From positions 1 through 64,000 of the forward strand of contig CAZWCE010000009.1 in the NCBI GenBank assembly GCA_964632505.1: 64,000 bases of DNA, written 5' to 3'. The notes under the pieces were generated by a model, which was not told the origin of the DNA, ran no database searches, and was given only the letters and a program-made list of their open reading frames with translations. This DNA is from CAZWCE01 sp964632505. Its GTDB lineage: Bacteria; Planctomycetota; Planctomycetia; Pirellulales; Thermoguttaceae. Position 1 is the first letter of the stretch. Every line of letters begins with the position of its first letter. Shown piece by piece: positions 54,207 through 63,667 of this stretch. Made by a program: the position numbers and the translations under genes.

Positions 54207-56495
54207 ATGTTCACTTATCCGAGTCTGCTCATTTGGGCTTTGCCGGCGGTCGGCCTGGTCGTGTTGATCCACCTGATCAACATGTTCCGGCACCGGCGCG
54301 TCCGGTGGGCGGCAATGGAATTCCTGCTGGCCGGCTACAAGAAGAACCGCAACCGGATTCTCCTGCAGCAGTTGCTGCTGTTGTTGCTCCGTTCGCTGGC
54401 GGTGCTGCTGATCGTCCTGATGCTGGCCCAACCGCGCGGCTTCGGGAAACTGGCCGACCTGTTCGGGACCGACCAACCGGTCCACCACATCATCCTGTTG
54501 GACGACAGTTTCTCGATGGGGCAGCGGGTGACGAATCGCAACATGTTCGACACCGCCAAAGGGGTGGTTCGCGATATCGTCGAGCGTGCCGTCGAAACCT
54601 CGCAACCGCAACACATCACGCTGGTTCGCTTCTCCGAAGCGGTCCCGGTCCGCCAAGGGGAGATGCCCGATCTACTGGAAATGCTGCTCGATTCTCAAGG
54701 ACGGGAACTGGCCGAGGAACGCCTCGGTCAACTCCCGCTCTCGCAGACCGATGCAGGTCCGCTCGAGGCGCTGCGCACGGCGGTGGTCCTGAGCGAGAAT
54801 TCGAGTCTGCCGCATCAAATCGTCTACCTGGTTTCCGACTTCCGCAAGCGAAACTGGCAGGATGACCGAGAGGCAATCCGAGAACCGATCGAACAACTCT
54901 CCCGGCGGGGAACGCTCCTGCGCACGCTGCGATGCTCCCTACCCGAGAGCGACAATCTGGCGATCACTTCGGTCAAGACGGCCGAGGGAATCCGCGCGGC
55001 CGAGATTCCGGTCATGCTGGAGGCGACGGTCCGCAATTTCGGGACTCGGCCGGTGAGCCATGTGCCGCTGCTGATCACCATCGATGGAGAACCGCAGCCG
55101 AATCGCCTGATCGATCGCATCGCTCCCGGCGAGCAGACCGCCTTTCGCTTCCCGGTCCAACTTCCCGGGGGAGGCAGCCACCGCGTTCGCGTCCAGCTCG
55201 ACCCCGACACACTCGCCATCGACAACAGCCGTTACTTGGTACTCCACGTGCCCGAAGAGGTCGCCGTGCTTCTGATCGATGGATCCTCAGACCAGCGGGA
55301 ATCCCGCTATGTTCGGACCGCCCTGGCCCCCGGCGGAGTGAGGAGCGGCATTCGCGTGCAGACGGAACCTCCGCGTTTTTTGAGAAATCATCCGCTGGAA
55401 AACTTCGATACGATCTTCCTGCTCGACCCACCCGAACTCGAGCGATCCTCGGTCCTTGCCTTGGAGAATTTCGTGCGTGAGGGCGGAGGACTGGCGATCT
55501 TCGCCGGACCGACGGTCGACCCGAACTGGATCAACGAGACGCTCTATCGCGGCGGCGAGGGAATCTATCCGGTGCCTTTGGAAGGCGAGCGGGGACTGAT
55601 GCCCGACTTCTTGCATCCGGAAAACGATCTGCAAATCGTCGCCTCCCATCCCATCTTTCGTATTTTCGAAATGGGCGGAACCTCCCTCCTTTCCACCGTG
55701 ACGGTGGAGCGTTATCTCGAAGCGGTCGCTCCCTTGCCGGAAGCGGCAACGGCTTCGTCGAAGGTGCTTCTTGAATTGCGGGGCGGACATCCCCTGGTCG
55801 TCGAAAAGCCTTTCGGAAAAGGTCGCGTTCTGGCGGTGCTCACGACCGCCTCGCCGCGATGGAACGACTGGGGCCGCGGCAATCCGAGTTTCGTCATTCT
55901 GATGCTCGAAAGCATCGCCCACCTCGCCCGATCTCACTCCCCCGACACGCGGTCGTTGGTCGGGCAGTCGCTCTCATGGCTGTTTCCCACGGAAGGTTAC
56001 CGCAACGAGGTCCGCTTCGCCCTGCCGAGGCCGGAAGCAATCGCACCGAGCGTCGCGGAAGACAAAGACGTAGACGTAGAAAAGGCCGCGGAATCGGTCA
56101 AGGTGACGGCCGTGAACGAAACGATCGAAAACGAGCTGATGCGTCGCGCGACTTTGCCCGAAGCACCGTACCGGGGTTTTTACGAGATCACCCTCACCCG
56201 AACCGACGGCAACCGAGATCGGCGGACACTGGCGGTCAACGTCCATGCCGAAGAAGGGGACCTTTCCGTGCTTCCACCGCCTGCGTTGGCCGACTTCTTC
56301 GAGGGGACCTCCGTGCTGCATCACTCGGCCGAATCGTTCACTCTGCCTGTGGAATCGATGCAAAGCTCGCGTTTGACCGAACCGCTGCTGCTCTTGGTCA
56401 TCCTGCTGTTACTCGCCGAATCATTTCTCGCCGGACACCTCTTGCGCCCCCGTCGTGAGCCGCTCCTGCACCTTGGGAAAGGAGGGACACGATGA
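54207..56495 (+). CDS. BatA-like membrane VWA protein
   Basis: 762 residues from the ATG at 54207; a TTG at 54192 is less likely. The N-terminal BatA domain (PF07584) has FTYPSLLIWALPAVGLVVLI, HLINMFRHRRVRWAAMEFLL and a second transmembrane helix (QLLLLLLRSLAVLLIVLMLA). A VWA domain follows with DDSFSMGQR as metal site. The middle and C-terminal part (about 380-700) is a glutamine-amidotransferase-like region with FVREGGGLAIFAGPTVD, and a last transmembrane helix lies near 725-745. It anchors the MoxR machinery in the inner membrane. It overlaps the next gene by 4 nt. Confidence 0.9.
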   Translation: MFTYPSLLIWALPAVGLVVLIHLINMFRHRRVRWAAMEFLLAGYKKNRNRILLQQLLLLLLRSLAVLLIVLMLAQPRGFGKLADLFGTDQPVHHIILLDDSFSMGQRVTNRNMFDTAKGVVRDIVERAVETSQPQHITLVRFSEAVPVRQGEMPDLLEMLLDSQGRELAEERLGQLPLSQTDAGPLEALRTAVVLSENSSLPHQIVYLVSDFRKRNWQDDREAIREPIEQLSRRGTLLRTLRCSLPESDNLAITSVKTAEGIRAAEIPVMLEATVRNFGTRPVSHVPLLITIDGEPQPNRLIDRIAPGEQTAFRFPVQLPGGGSHRVRVQLDPDTLAIDNSRYLVLHVPEEVAVLLIDGSSDQRESRYVRTALAPGGVRSGIRVQTEPPRFLRNHPLENFDTIFLLDPPELERSSVLALENFVREGGGLAIFAGPTVDPNWINETLYRGGEGIYPVPLEGERGLMPDFLHPENDLQIVASHPIFRIFEMGGTSLLSTVTVERYLEAVAPLPEAATASSKVLLELRGGHPLVVEKPFGKGRVLAVLTTASPRWNDWGRGNPSFVILMLESIAHLARSHSPDTRSLVGQSLSWLFPTEGYRNEVRFALPRPEAIAPSVAEDKDVDVEKAAESVKVTAVNETIENELMRRATLPEAPYRGFYEITLTRTDGNRDRRTLAVNVHAEEGDLSVLPPPALADFFEGTSVLHHSAESFTLPVESMQSSRLTEPLLLLVILLLLAESFLAGHLLRPRREPLLHLGKGGTR

Positions 56496-59251
56496 TCGCT
56501 TGGGCCACTTTGCTGATCGCGAACATCCCGGCCGTTTCGGAATGGTGTCCGTCCCTGCTGCGGATGCCGATTTTCTCCCAACAAATGCATACCACCTTCC
56601 GCTTCGCCCGCATTCACGAAAACAGCGACTGGCTGTTGCCGGTGGGGATCTGCGTGCTCCTGTTGGTCTGGGTCCGTTTCTCCTACCTCCGCGATGCCCG
56701 GGAACTCAAAACATGGCAATGCCGCATGCTGATCTTCCTCCGTTCACTGGTCTTCTTCGGCCTGCTGCTTTTCTACCTGCAACCTCAGTTCCAGGTGGAA
56801 CGGGAAGTGGTTACCGATAGCCGTGTTGCCCTGGTGATCGACACGAGTTCCTCGATGGGCAGTCGCGACGAGCAGTTCCCCGACGGCTCGCTCCACGTTT
56901 CCACCCCCACGGATTCCGCCACCCCGAAAAGTGATCGGAACGCGAATTCCGTGACCCGGCTGGAACGCCTGACCGACTGGCTGGGAAGGTCGTCGCTGGT
57001 GGAAACGCTCCGTCGAAAACACGATGTGGCTATTTATACATTTGATCAGAAAATTCAGTTGATCGGAGTACGTTCGAAAATAGATGAGGGCGAATCGGAC
57101 GAGAATCAAGCCGATCTGGAAGCCTGGATGGAACTCCCCGAGGAGGTCGAATCCTCCGAATCGATCTCCGACGACGCTTCATCGGCGAACAAGCAACCAG
57201 GGCTTTCGGCTGATTGGCTGCTTAAACTGGAAGCGCACGGAACCCAAACCCGGTTGGGGGAAATGCTTCAGAAGGCGATCGAACGGGAACACCGCCATCC
57301 GATCGCGGGAATCGTGTTGATGACCGACGGAGGCCAGAACGCGGGACCGGGCCCCGAAGAGGCCGTCGCTTCGGCTCGTGGCGGGGCCGTCCCGGTTCAC
57401 GCGGTCGGATTCGGCGCGGCGGAACCGATGATGAACGTTCGCGTGGCCCATGTCGACGCCCCTCCGCGCGCCTTTCCGGATGATCCGTTCTCGGTCCGAG
57501 CCCAGATCGAACTCACCGGAACCCTCTCGCAACAGTCTGGTTCGGAGAAAGTCCTGCCGGAAGCACCTCGGCAGTGGACCATCCCCGTGGAACTGGTGAT
57601 GCGCTCGCCGAAGCTTTCAAACAAATCGGAGAGCGAAAGAACCGACGACGCACCGCCTACACCTGCCTTCGACGAACGGCTGATCCAAACGAAGGAAGTG
57701 GTGCTCGAGCGAGACGAAAAAGTGGCGAAGATCGACTTCGAGGTGACACCCGCCGAAAAAGGTCCCCGGGTGCTCATCGTCCGCGCGAAGCCGCCCGAAC
57801 AAGATAACACCGCCACCGACGATCAGCTCGAAACCGATATCGAAATCGTCGACCGCCGCGACCGAGTCCTGCTGTTCGCCGGCGGCCCGAGCCGCGACTA
57901 CCGTTTCTTGCGAGGACAGCTCTACCGAGACCCCTCGATGGAAATCGACCTCTATCTTCCATGGAGTCAGGCCGGGATTTCGCAAGAGGCGGACCATCTC
58001 CTCGATCATTTTCCGCAAACACGGGCAGAGATGTTCGAGTACGATTGCCTGGTTGCGTTCGACCCCGCCTGGAACACCCTCGCCCCCGAACAAATTCGCC
58101 TGTTGGAGGAATGGATCGCCCGCCAGGCGGGCGGAATGATCGTCGAGGCGGGACCGGTCTTCATGGGCGACCGCATCAGTGGGTGGGTCGCCAATCCCGA
58201 GATGAAGATCATCCGCGGTCTTTACCCGGTCCGATTGTTCGATCGGACCTCGCTCTGGGAACACCGGTTCTCCGCCGACACACAACCGTGGCCGCTCGAT
58301 TTCACGCCGGCGGGCCGTCAGGCCGATTTTCTCTGGCTCGGCGACTCCGCGGCGGAAAGCCTTGCCACATGGAGCCGCTTCCCCGGGGTGTACAGTTATC
58401 AGTCGGTCCAGGGGGTTAAACCGGCCGCTACCCTGTTTGCCCGATCGACATCCCCCGACGCCTCGGCATCGTCCGGCGAAGCGGTCTACTTCGCCGAACA
58501 CTTCTACGGTTCCGGTCGGGTGTTCTACATCGGCAGCGGAGAACTCTGGCGACTTCGGCAGATCGACCCTGCCCTTTTTGAACAATTGTTCACAAAGCTG
58601 ATCCGGCATGTCTCTCAGGGACGCCTTCTGCGAGAGTCGGATCGAGGAACGCTCGCAACCGACCGACGCTTCTACCCCCTCGGGGCCACGGCCACGATCC
58701 GCGCGACCCTTTCCGACGTCGATCTCCAACCGCTGACCGCCTCGGAGGTCGTCTTGGAGGTCATCACTCCCGGTGGGACGGCGCGGACGACCACGCTCTC
58801 GCCCGATGTCGACGTGCCGGGCAATTTTCTCGGTTATCTTCCGATGAACGAGGAAGGAGTGTGGCGATTGAGACTGACGCTCCCCGAGAGCGACCAACAG
58901 CTTTCGAGGACCCTCCGCGTGAGGATGCCGGATCTGGAACGGGAAAACTCCGGTCGTAACGATGCGTTGCTCACGGAAATCACCGACCGGACCGGAGGAA
59001 CTTATTACCCATCGCCGGAAGCAGCCCTCGACCCCGCATGGACCGGCCCTGCGAAATCGGAAACGGAAACCACCGAAAACGAAGAAGAAGCGAATCTCCC
59101 CGCCGTCCTCCCCGACCAGACGCGCATCAGCCTGCAATCCTCTCCACCAGACCGCCAGTTCGAACGGTGGAGCATGACGGTGTTTCTGTGGGTTCTTTGC
59201 GGGCTGGTTCTCGCCGAGTGGTTGATCCGACGCTTACTGAAATTGGCTTGA
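56492..59251 (+). CDS. Large membrane VWA protein with amidotransferase-like domain
   Basis: 919 residues, translationally coupled by ATGA. Two N-terminal transmembrane helices (about 48-65 and 80-100), then a VWA domain with the metal site DTSSSMGSRD and the GIVLMTDGGQNAGPGPEEAV strand-helix. An acidic insert (about 185-225) interrupts it. The middle part (about 450-660) contains a GATase-like fold with LFAGGPSRDYRFLRGQLYRD and EWIARQAGGMIVEAGPVFMG, without an obvious catalytic Cys. A beta domain and a last transmembrane helix (MTVFLWVLCGLVLAEWL) end it. It looks like the paralogue of the preceding protein, so the two may form a membrane heterodimer. Confidence 0.88.
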   Translation: MIAWATLLIANIPAVSEWCPSLLRMPIFSQQMHTTFRFARIHENSDWLLPVGICVLLLVWVRFSYLRDARELKTWQCRMLIFLRSLVFFGLLLFYLQPQFQVEREVVTDSRVALVIDTSSSMGSRDEQFPDGSLHVSTPTDSATPKSDRNANSVTRLERLTDWLGRSSLVETLRRKHDVAIYTFDQKIQLIGVRSKIDEGESDENQADLEAWMELPEEVESSESISDDASSANKQPGLSADWLLKLEAHGTQTRLGEMLQKAIEREHRHPIAGIVLMTDGGQNAGPGPEEAVASARGGAVPVHAVGFGAAEPMMNVRVAHVDAPPRAFPDDPFSVRAQIELTGTLSQQSGSEKVLPEAPRQWTIPVELVMRSPKLSNKSESERTDDAPPTPAFDERLIQTKEVVLERDEKVAKIDFEVTPAEKGPRVLIVRAKPPEQDNTATDDQLETDIEIVDRRDRVLLFAGGPSRDYRFLRGQLYRDPSMEIDLYLPWSQAGISQEADHLLDHFPQTRAEMFEYDCLVAFDPAWNTLAPEQIRLLEEWIARQAGGMIVEAGPVFMGDRISGWVANPEMKIIRGLYPVRLFDRTSLWEHRFSADTQPWPLDFTPAGRQADFLWLGDSAAESLATWSRFPGVYSYQSVQGVKPAATLFARSTSPDASASSGEAVYFAEHFYGSGRVFYIGSGELWRLRQIDPALFEQLFTKLIRHVSQGRLLRESDRGTLATDRRFYPLGATATIRATLSDVDLQPLTASEVVLEVITPGGTARTTTLSPDVDVPGNFLGYLPMNEEGVWRLRLTLPESDQQLSRTLRVRMPDLERENSGRNDALLTEITDRTGGTYYPSPEAALDPAWTGPAKSETETTENEEEANLPAVLPDQTRISLQSSPPDRQFERWSMTVFLWVLCGLVLAEWLIRRLLKLA

Positions 59252-59302
59252 TCGTTTATCAAAAAACACTTTTTGCATTATCCTTCGAGGAATCCGATCG
59301 AG

Positions 59303-61678
59303 ATGAAATCGCCCCGACACTCGACACTCCCTTCACTGATTCGAGAGAAGCTCCGGCTTTGGCGAAGGGGAATCCGCGCGATGTTGCTGGCCGAGGGGAT
59401 CCCGATGACGATCTTCCTCTTGGGCACCCTGTTCTGGGCGACCTTGGCGTTCGACCGATTTTTCGAACCGGGGATCGTGTGGCGGATCGTATTGCTGACG
59501 GCCGTCCTTTCGACACTCGTCGTCCTTCTCTGGAGGAATCTGCTCGCCCCTCTATTCACTCCGCTCGATGAAGATCGTCTCGCTTTGTCGTTGGAGCGGC
59601 AGGTCCCCGAGCTGAACGAATCGCTGATTACCGCCGTGCAACTTCTTCGTGACCATCGCGCGCGGCAAGAGACTCACCCCCTGCTTCTGGCCCGAAGCGT
59701 CGAGGCGGCGTGCCGACATCTCGAACAGGTATCACTCCGGCGATTGTTCCGATATCGGCGAGCCGGATGGTGGACGACGATCGCGGTGGCGATGGCGGCG
59801 ACCGTACTCAGTTTCGTCTTCATGCACTTCCAAGCCGCCGAGCTCTGGGCAAAGCGGGTCCTGCTTTTCTCCGATCAGAAGTGGCCGCGGGCGACGCGAC
59901 TGGTGGTCGAAGGATTCGATGAAAACGGCGTGATGAAGGTGGCTCGTGGCGACGAACTGACCCTGGAAGTGAAGGCCGATCTCGAAATGCCGCGAGTCCC
60001 GGAGATCGTCGAAATCCATCCTCGAACGGTCGACCGAGCGCTGCCTCCGGTGAGAATGGTCCGCACCGGACAAGTGCAGCCCGGTGCCGATCGTTACGTG
60101 CGTTTTCTGTACACCTTTCCAGAACTCTTGGACTCGCTCGAACTGGAAATCCGAGGGGGGGACGCCGTGGTGTCGGGACTCCGCATCGAAGTGGTCGAGC
60201 CACCTGTCCTTTCCGAACTGGAACTGGCTTGCCGCTATCCGGAGTACATGAATCTCCCGGACAGAACAATCACCCCCACCGGCATGACCGCCATTGCCCG
60301 AGGCACTCAGGTGACTCTATTGGCGACCTCGAACCGCCCGCTCGCCGAGGCGGTGATGACGTTCGATGGAAACGAGCGGGTGCTGTTCTCCGATCGTCGG
60401 AGCGACTCCTCCGAACCCCCTTCTTCGCCGGCGCGCTCGTTCCAAGCCGAACTGGGGGTGATCGAGAAGGACCAAGTGATCCAGATGCAACTGACCGATC
60501 CGAACGGCATCGCCAATCGGCAACCGATCCGACTCGTCCTTTCCGTGCGGGAGGACGAAATCCCGCAGATCACCTCGAAGCTACGCGGTATCGGTTCCGC
60601 GATCACGCCGGTGGCGACCTTGCCGGTCGAGGGGAAGGCGACCGATGACTATGGTCTTGCTCGGCTGTGGTTCGAATACCAATGGCATCGCCCGACCCCG
60701 ACGAACGCCCCGGAGGCAGAAGACTCGGCATCGGAGGAACCCTCCGATGGAGAAAACCAAACGCCGATCGCCCCTCAAGATCATGCCGGTGAGCTGCTGA
60801 TCGCCGAACGGGAAGACGCCCCACTCGAGCTCCCGCTGTCGGCCGATTTCCCGGTCGAGAGTCTCGCTCTGGAGCCCGGAGATCGACTGACGGTGGCCAT
60901 CGCCGCCTCCGATCACTACAATTTGGAACAGGAGCCCCATCGAGGGCGCGGCGACCGATACGCGCTCGAAGTGGTCACCCCCGCGCGTCTTAAAGGCATG
61001 CTCGAAGCGAGAGAAATCGTCCTGAGGCAACGCTTCGAATCACTCATCCTCGATGTCCGACGCAGCCGGTCTCTCGTCGATGAGATCGGGGATCTTCCCG
61101 AACCGCAATCGGAAACCGACAAAGAGGAAGAAGAGCAGGAAGCCGACGCGAAGACGGAGGAAACCGAAGAATCGGAATCCGCCGAGAGCGAAGAAGCACC
61201 CGATCCGGTGTCCGAAGATATCACGGTGCAAGGGCTCCGGATTTCCCGATCGCTGCGAGACACGAAAAAAGAAGCGTTCGAAACCCGGGCTACCGCCGAG
61301 TCGTTTCTCGGCATCCGCGACGAAATGATCAATAATCGCATCTACTCCGACGAAGTGAAACAACGGCTGGAAGTCCAAATCGTCCAGCCGCTTCAGCAGA
61401 TCGCCGAGGAGGAGTTTCCGGAACTCGACAAGCGACTTCATCGACTCCGAGACACTCTGGACGACGCTTCCTTGCGAAAAGAAAGCCGGAAGGCGTGCCT
61501 CGATCAGATCGACCTGATTTTGCAAAAAATGGAGACAATCCGGGAGCAGATGGTCGAAATGGAAAGTTTCCATGAAGTGATCGAACTGTTGCGATCGATC
61601 ATCGAACGCCAGGAAGCGCTCCGAGAAGATACGTCCGAGGAGAAAAAAGAAAAACTCCGGGATCTTCTCGATTTGTAA
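59303..61678 (+). CDS. DUF4175-like membrane protein with long acidic coiled coil
   Basis: 791 residues from the ATG at 59303; GAGG is upstream and a TTG at 59273 is less likely. Two transmembrane segments lie near 34-60 (IPMTIFLLGTLFWATLAFDR) and 155-180. A periplasmic part (about 190-560) is beta-rich and includes LELACRYPEYMNLPDRTITP. Residues about 600-660 are extremely acidic (EEEEQEADAKTEETEESESA), then helical coiled coil to the end. The layout matches DUF4175, which follows MoxR/DUF58/VWA genes in many alpha-proteobacteria and planctomycetes. Function is unknown. Confidence 0.85.
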   Translation: MKSPRHSTLPSLIREKLRLWRRGIRAMLLAEGIPMTIFLLGTLFWATLAFDRFFEPGIVWRIVLLTAVLSTLVVLLWRNLLAPLFTPLDEDRLALSLERQVPELNESLITAVQLLRDHRARQETHPLLLARSVEAACRHLEQVSLRRLFRYRRAGWWTTIAVAMAATVLSFVFMHFQAAELWAKRVLLFSDQKWPRATRLVVEGFDENGVMKVARGDELTLEVKADLEMPRVPEIVEIHPRTVDRALPPVRMVRTGQVQPGADRYVRFLYTFPELLDSLELEIRGGDAVVSGLRIEVVEPPVLSELELACRYPEYMNLPDRTITPTGMTAIARGTQVTLLATSNRPLAEAVMTFDGNERVLFSDRRSDSSEPPSSPARSFQAELGVIEKDQVIQMQLTDPNGIANRQPIRLVLSVREDEIPQITSKLRGIGSAITPVATLPVEGKATDDYGLARLWFEYQWHRPTPTNAPEAEDSASEEPSDGENQTPIAPQDHAGELLIAEREDAPLELPLSADFPVESLALEPGDRLTVAIAASDHYNLEQEPHRGRGDRYALEVVTPARLKGMLEAREIVLRQRFESLILDVRRSRSLVDEIGDLPEPQSETDKEEEEQEADAKTEETEESESAESEEAPDPVSEDITVQGLRISRSLRDTKKEAFETRATAESFLGIRDEMINNRIYSDEVKQRLEVQIVQPLQQIAEEEFPELDKRLHRLRDTLDDASLRKESRKACLDQIDLILQKMETIREQMVEMESFHEVIELLRSIIERQEALREDTSEEKKEKLRDLLDL

Positions 61679-61696
61679 TACGGAAGGATGATCATC

Positions 61697-63667
61697 ATGC
61701 CAGCGACAAGCCGCAGACCGTCCTCTACGAGAATCGCGGGAAATCCGCAAGCGTGCTTCGCCCCGCTTCCCTATATCTTGGTGGCGGTTTTCGCGTCGTT
61801 ATGGATGGGCGATTCCCTCCTCGCCCAGGAATCCTCGGAATCCGGACAAGCCAAGGAGGTCGAAGCAGCCCCCAAGGCCCCGCTTTCAGAGCGTCAACAG
61901 GAGTTGGCCGAGAAGTACATCCATTTGGAGGAAGTGCTTCTCCGAATGGCGGAGATCGACGCGACCGACAATCCCCATCGGCAGGGCGTCATCAAAAAAA
62001 CGCTCGGTCAAGGCAAGGAACGGATGATCGCCACTCGAATGGAATCGCTCGTGGAACTGCTCTCCGACGAACAGTTCACCAAAGCGATCGAAAATCAGGA
62101 GGCGATCGAACAGGAACTTCGCCAACTTCTGCAACTGCTCGAGAGTGAAAACCGTTCGGATGAACGGAAATCGGAGAAGGAGCAGATCCGCCGCTGGCTC
62201 CAACAGATCGACCAGTTGATCCACCGCCAGAAGAGCCTCAAGGGACGCACCGCGTCGAAGGAGTCGAAAGAGAAACTGGCCGAACAGCAGAAACAACTCG
62301 GGGAAGAGACCGGAAAGCTCTCCGAGGAGATGTCGAAAGACCCCTCGGAAGATACCGGTTCCGACGAGCAGGAATCCGGGCCGTCGCCCCAGAGGGACGG
62401 CGAAGAGAATCCGTCCGAATCGTCGGGCGAAGCGGACTCGTCGAAGCAGGGCGAATCCGGAGAGGGGAAGAAGGACGAATCGGAAAAGGAGGACTCTTCC
62501 AAGCCGGAAGATCAAGAAACCTCCAATGCCGATGAGAAAGCTTCGGACCAAGAGGACGAGGATCCTTCGGGGAAGAAGAGCCGCGAGAAAAACGACGACT
62601 CGAAACAGAGCGACGCCTCCCAAGATCCCTCTTCAAAGAAGTCTTCGTCGTCTCCTTCTTCATCGCCATCATCGAACGAGAAAGACAAGAAACAAAACAC
62701 GCCGTCTTCGGAAACTCCCTCTTCCCCACAGCATCGGCAGGAAGAGGGCGAGTCGTCGAAGTCTCCCCCCTCCCCGACGCGGAAATCGCTCCAGGAAGCC
62801 CAGCAGCGGATGCGAGCCGCCGAAGAAGCTCTCCGGAAGGCTCAGCGTGACGAGGCGGAAGAAGCTCAAGAGGAAGCGATCGCCGAACTCGAACGAGCCA
62901 GGGCGGAACTGGCGGAGATCCTCCGTCAGCTTCGCGAGGAAGAGATGATGCAGTTGCTCGAATGGCTCGATGTACGTTTCGCGCGGATGCTCCGCATGCA
63001 AGAGAATGTCTTGCGTCAGACCCAAAGCCTTCGCAATGAAGCCGGGCTTCAGATGGCCGACGAAGGAACACCGAAAGAACATCTTCCCGAGCTTCTCCGA
63101 GATCCTCCGAAGCAAGCCGAGGAGGCTGAACCGCTCCCCCGGGAATTCCAAATACGCTCAAATCGGCTCAGTGCTGAGGAAAAAGCGATCGTGGAACAGG
63201 CGGACGCCGCCCTCTTGCTTCTGCGCGACGACGGGACCGCCCAGGCGATGGAGGAATCGCTCCAGCAGACGCGGTTCGACATGAGTGAGGTCGTCACCCG
63301 GTTCTCCGAAACGAAACTCGATCGGATCACCGTCGTCATTCAGCAGGACATCATCGAATCGCTCCGCGAGATGATCGAAGCGGTGCAAAAAGCGAAGAAA
63401 GATCAAGAAAAGAAACAACAAAAACCGCAGCAGAACAGCCGGCCGATGAAGCCGGGCGAACGTCCTCTGATCGATATTCTCGTCGAACTGAAGATGATCC
63501 GAACGATGCAGAAGAGAGTCAACGACCGCACCGAACGGTACGAGCAATATCCCCGACGTGACGCCGCCGACCGCCGGCGGTTGGCCAAAGCGGTCGAGGA
63601 GCTTTCCCGGCAGCAACGCCGCATCCATGAAATCCTTCACGATCTCGAAGTGGGAAGGAACCGATAA
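61697..63667 (+). CDS. Exported, highly charged coiled-coil protein
   Basis: 656 residues from the ATG at 61697, which has GGAAGGA at a good distance; the ATG at 61688 lies too close to that site. A signal peptide (YILVAVFASLWMGDSLLA) is followed by a helical region (about 40-190), then a long low-complexity stretch (about 205-365) of Ser, Glu, Asp, Lys, Pro, and a second helical region (about 370-650) with RKSLQEAQQRMRAAEEALRK and ELERARAELAEILRQLREEE. No enzymatic motif. The design, two coiled coils joined by a flexible polyampholyte spacer, suggests a structural linker in the envelope. The start of the next gene overlaps its stop (TAATG). Confidence 0.82.
   Translation: MPATSRRPSSTRIAGNPQACFAPLPYILVAVFASLWMGDSLLAQESSESGQAKEVEAAPKAPLSERQQELAEKYIHLEEVLLRMAEIDATDNPHRQGVIKKTLGQGKERMIATRMESLVELLSDEQFTKAIENQEAIEQELRQLLQLLESENRSDERKSEKEQIRRWLQQIDQLIHRQKSLKGRTASKESKEKLAEQQKQLGEETGKLSEEMSKDPSEDTGSDEQESGPSPQRDGEENPSESSGEADSSKQGESGEGKKDESEKEDSSKPEDQETSNADEKASDQEDEDPSGKKSREKNDDSKQSDASQDPSSKKSSSSPSSSPSSNEKDKKQNTPSSETPSSPQHRQEEGESSKSPPSPTRKSLQEAQQRMRAAEEALRKAQRDEAEEAQEEAIAELERARAELAEILRQLREEEMMQLLEWLDVRFARMLRMQENVLRQTQSLRNEAGLQMADEGTPKEHLPELLRDPPKQAEEAEPLPREFQIRSNRLSAEEKAIVEQADAALLLLRDDGTAQAMEESLQQTRFDMSEVVTRFSETKLDRITVVIQQDIIESLREMIEAVQKAKKDQEKKQQKPQQNSRPMKPGERPLIDILVELKMIRTMQKRVNDRTERYEQYPRRDAADRRRLAKAVEELSRQQRRIHEILHDLEVGRNR

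Noticed and set aside
57617..59137. 506-codon open frame on the minus strand
   Set aside because: Antisense to the VWA membrane protein; no family features.
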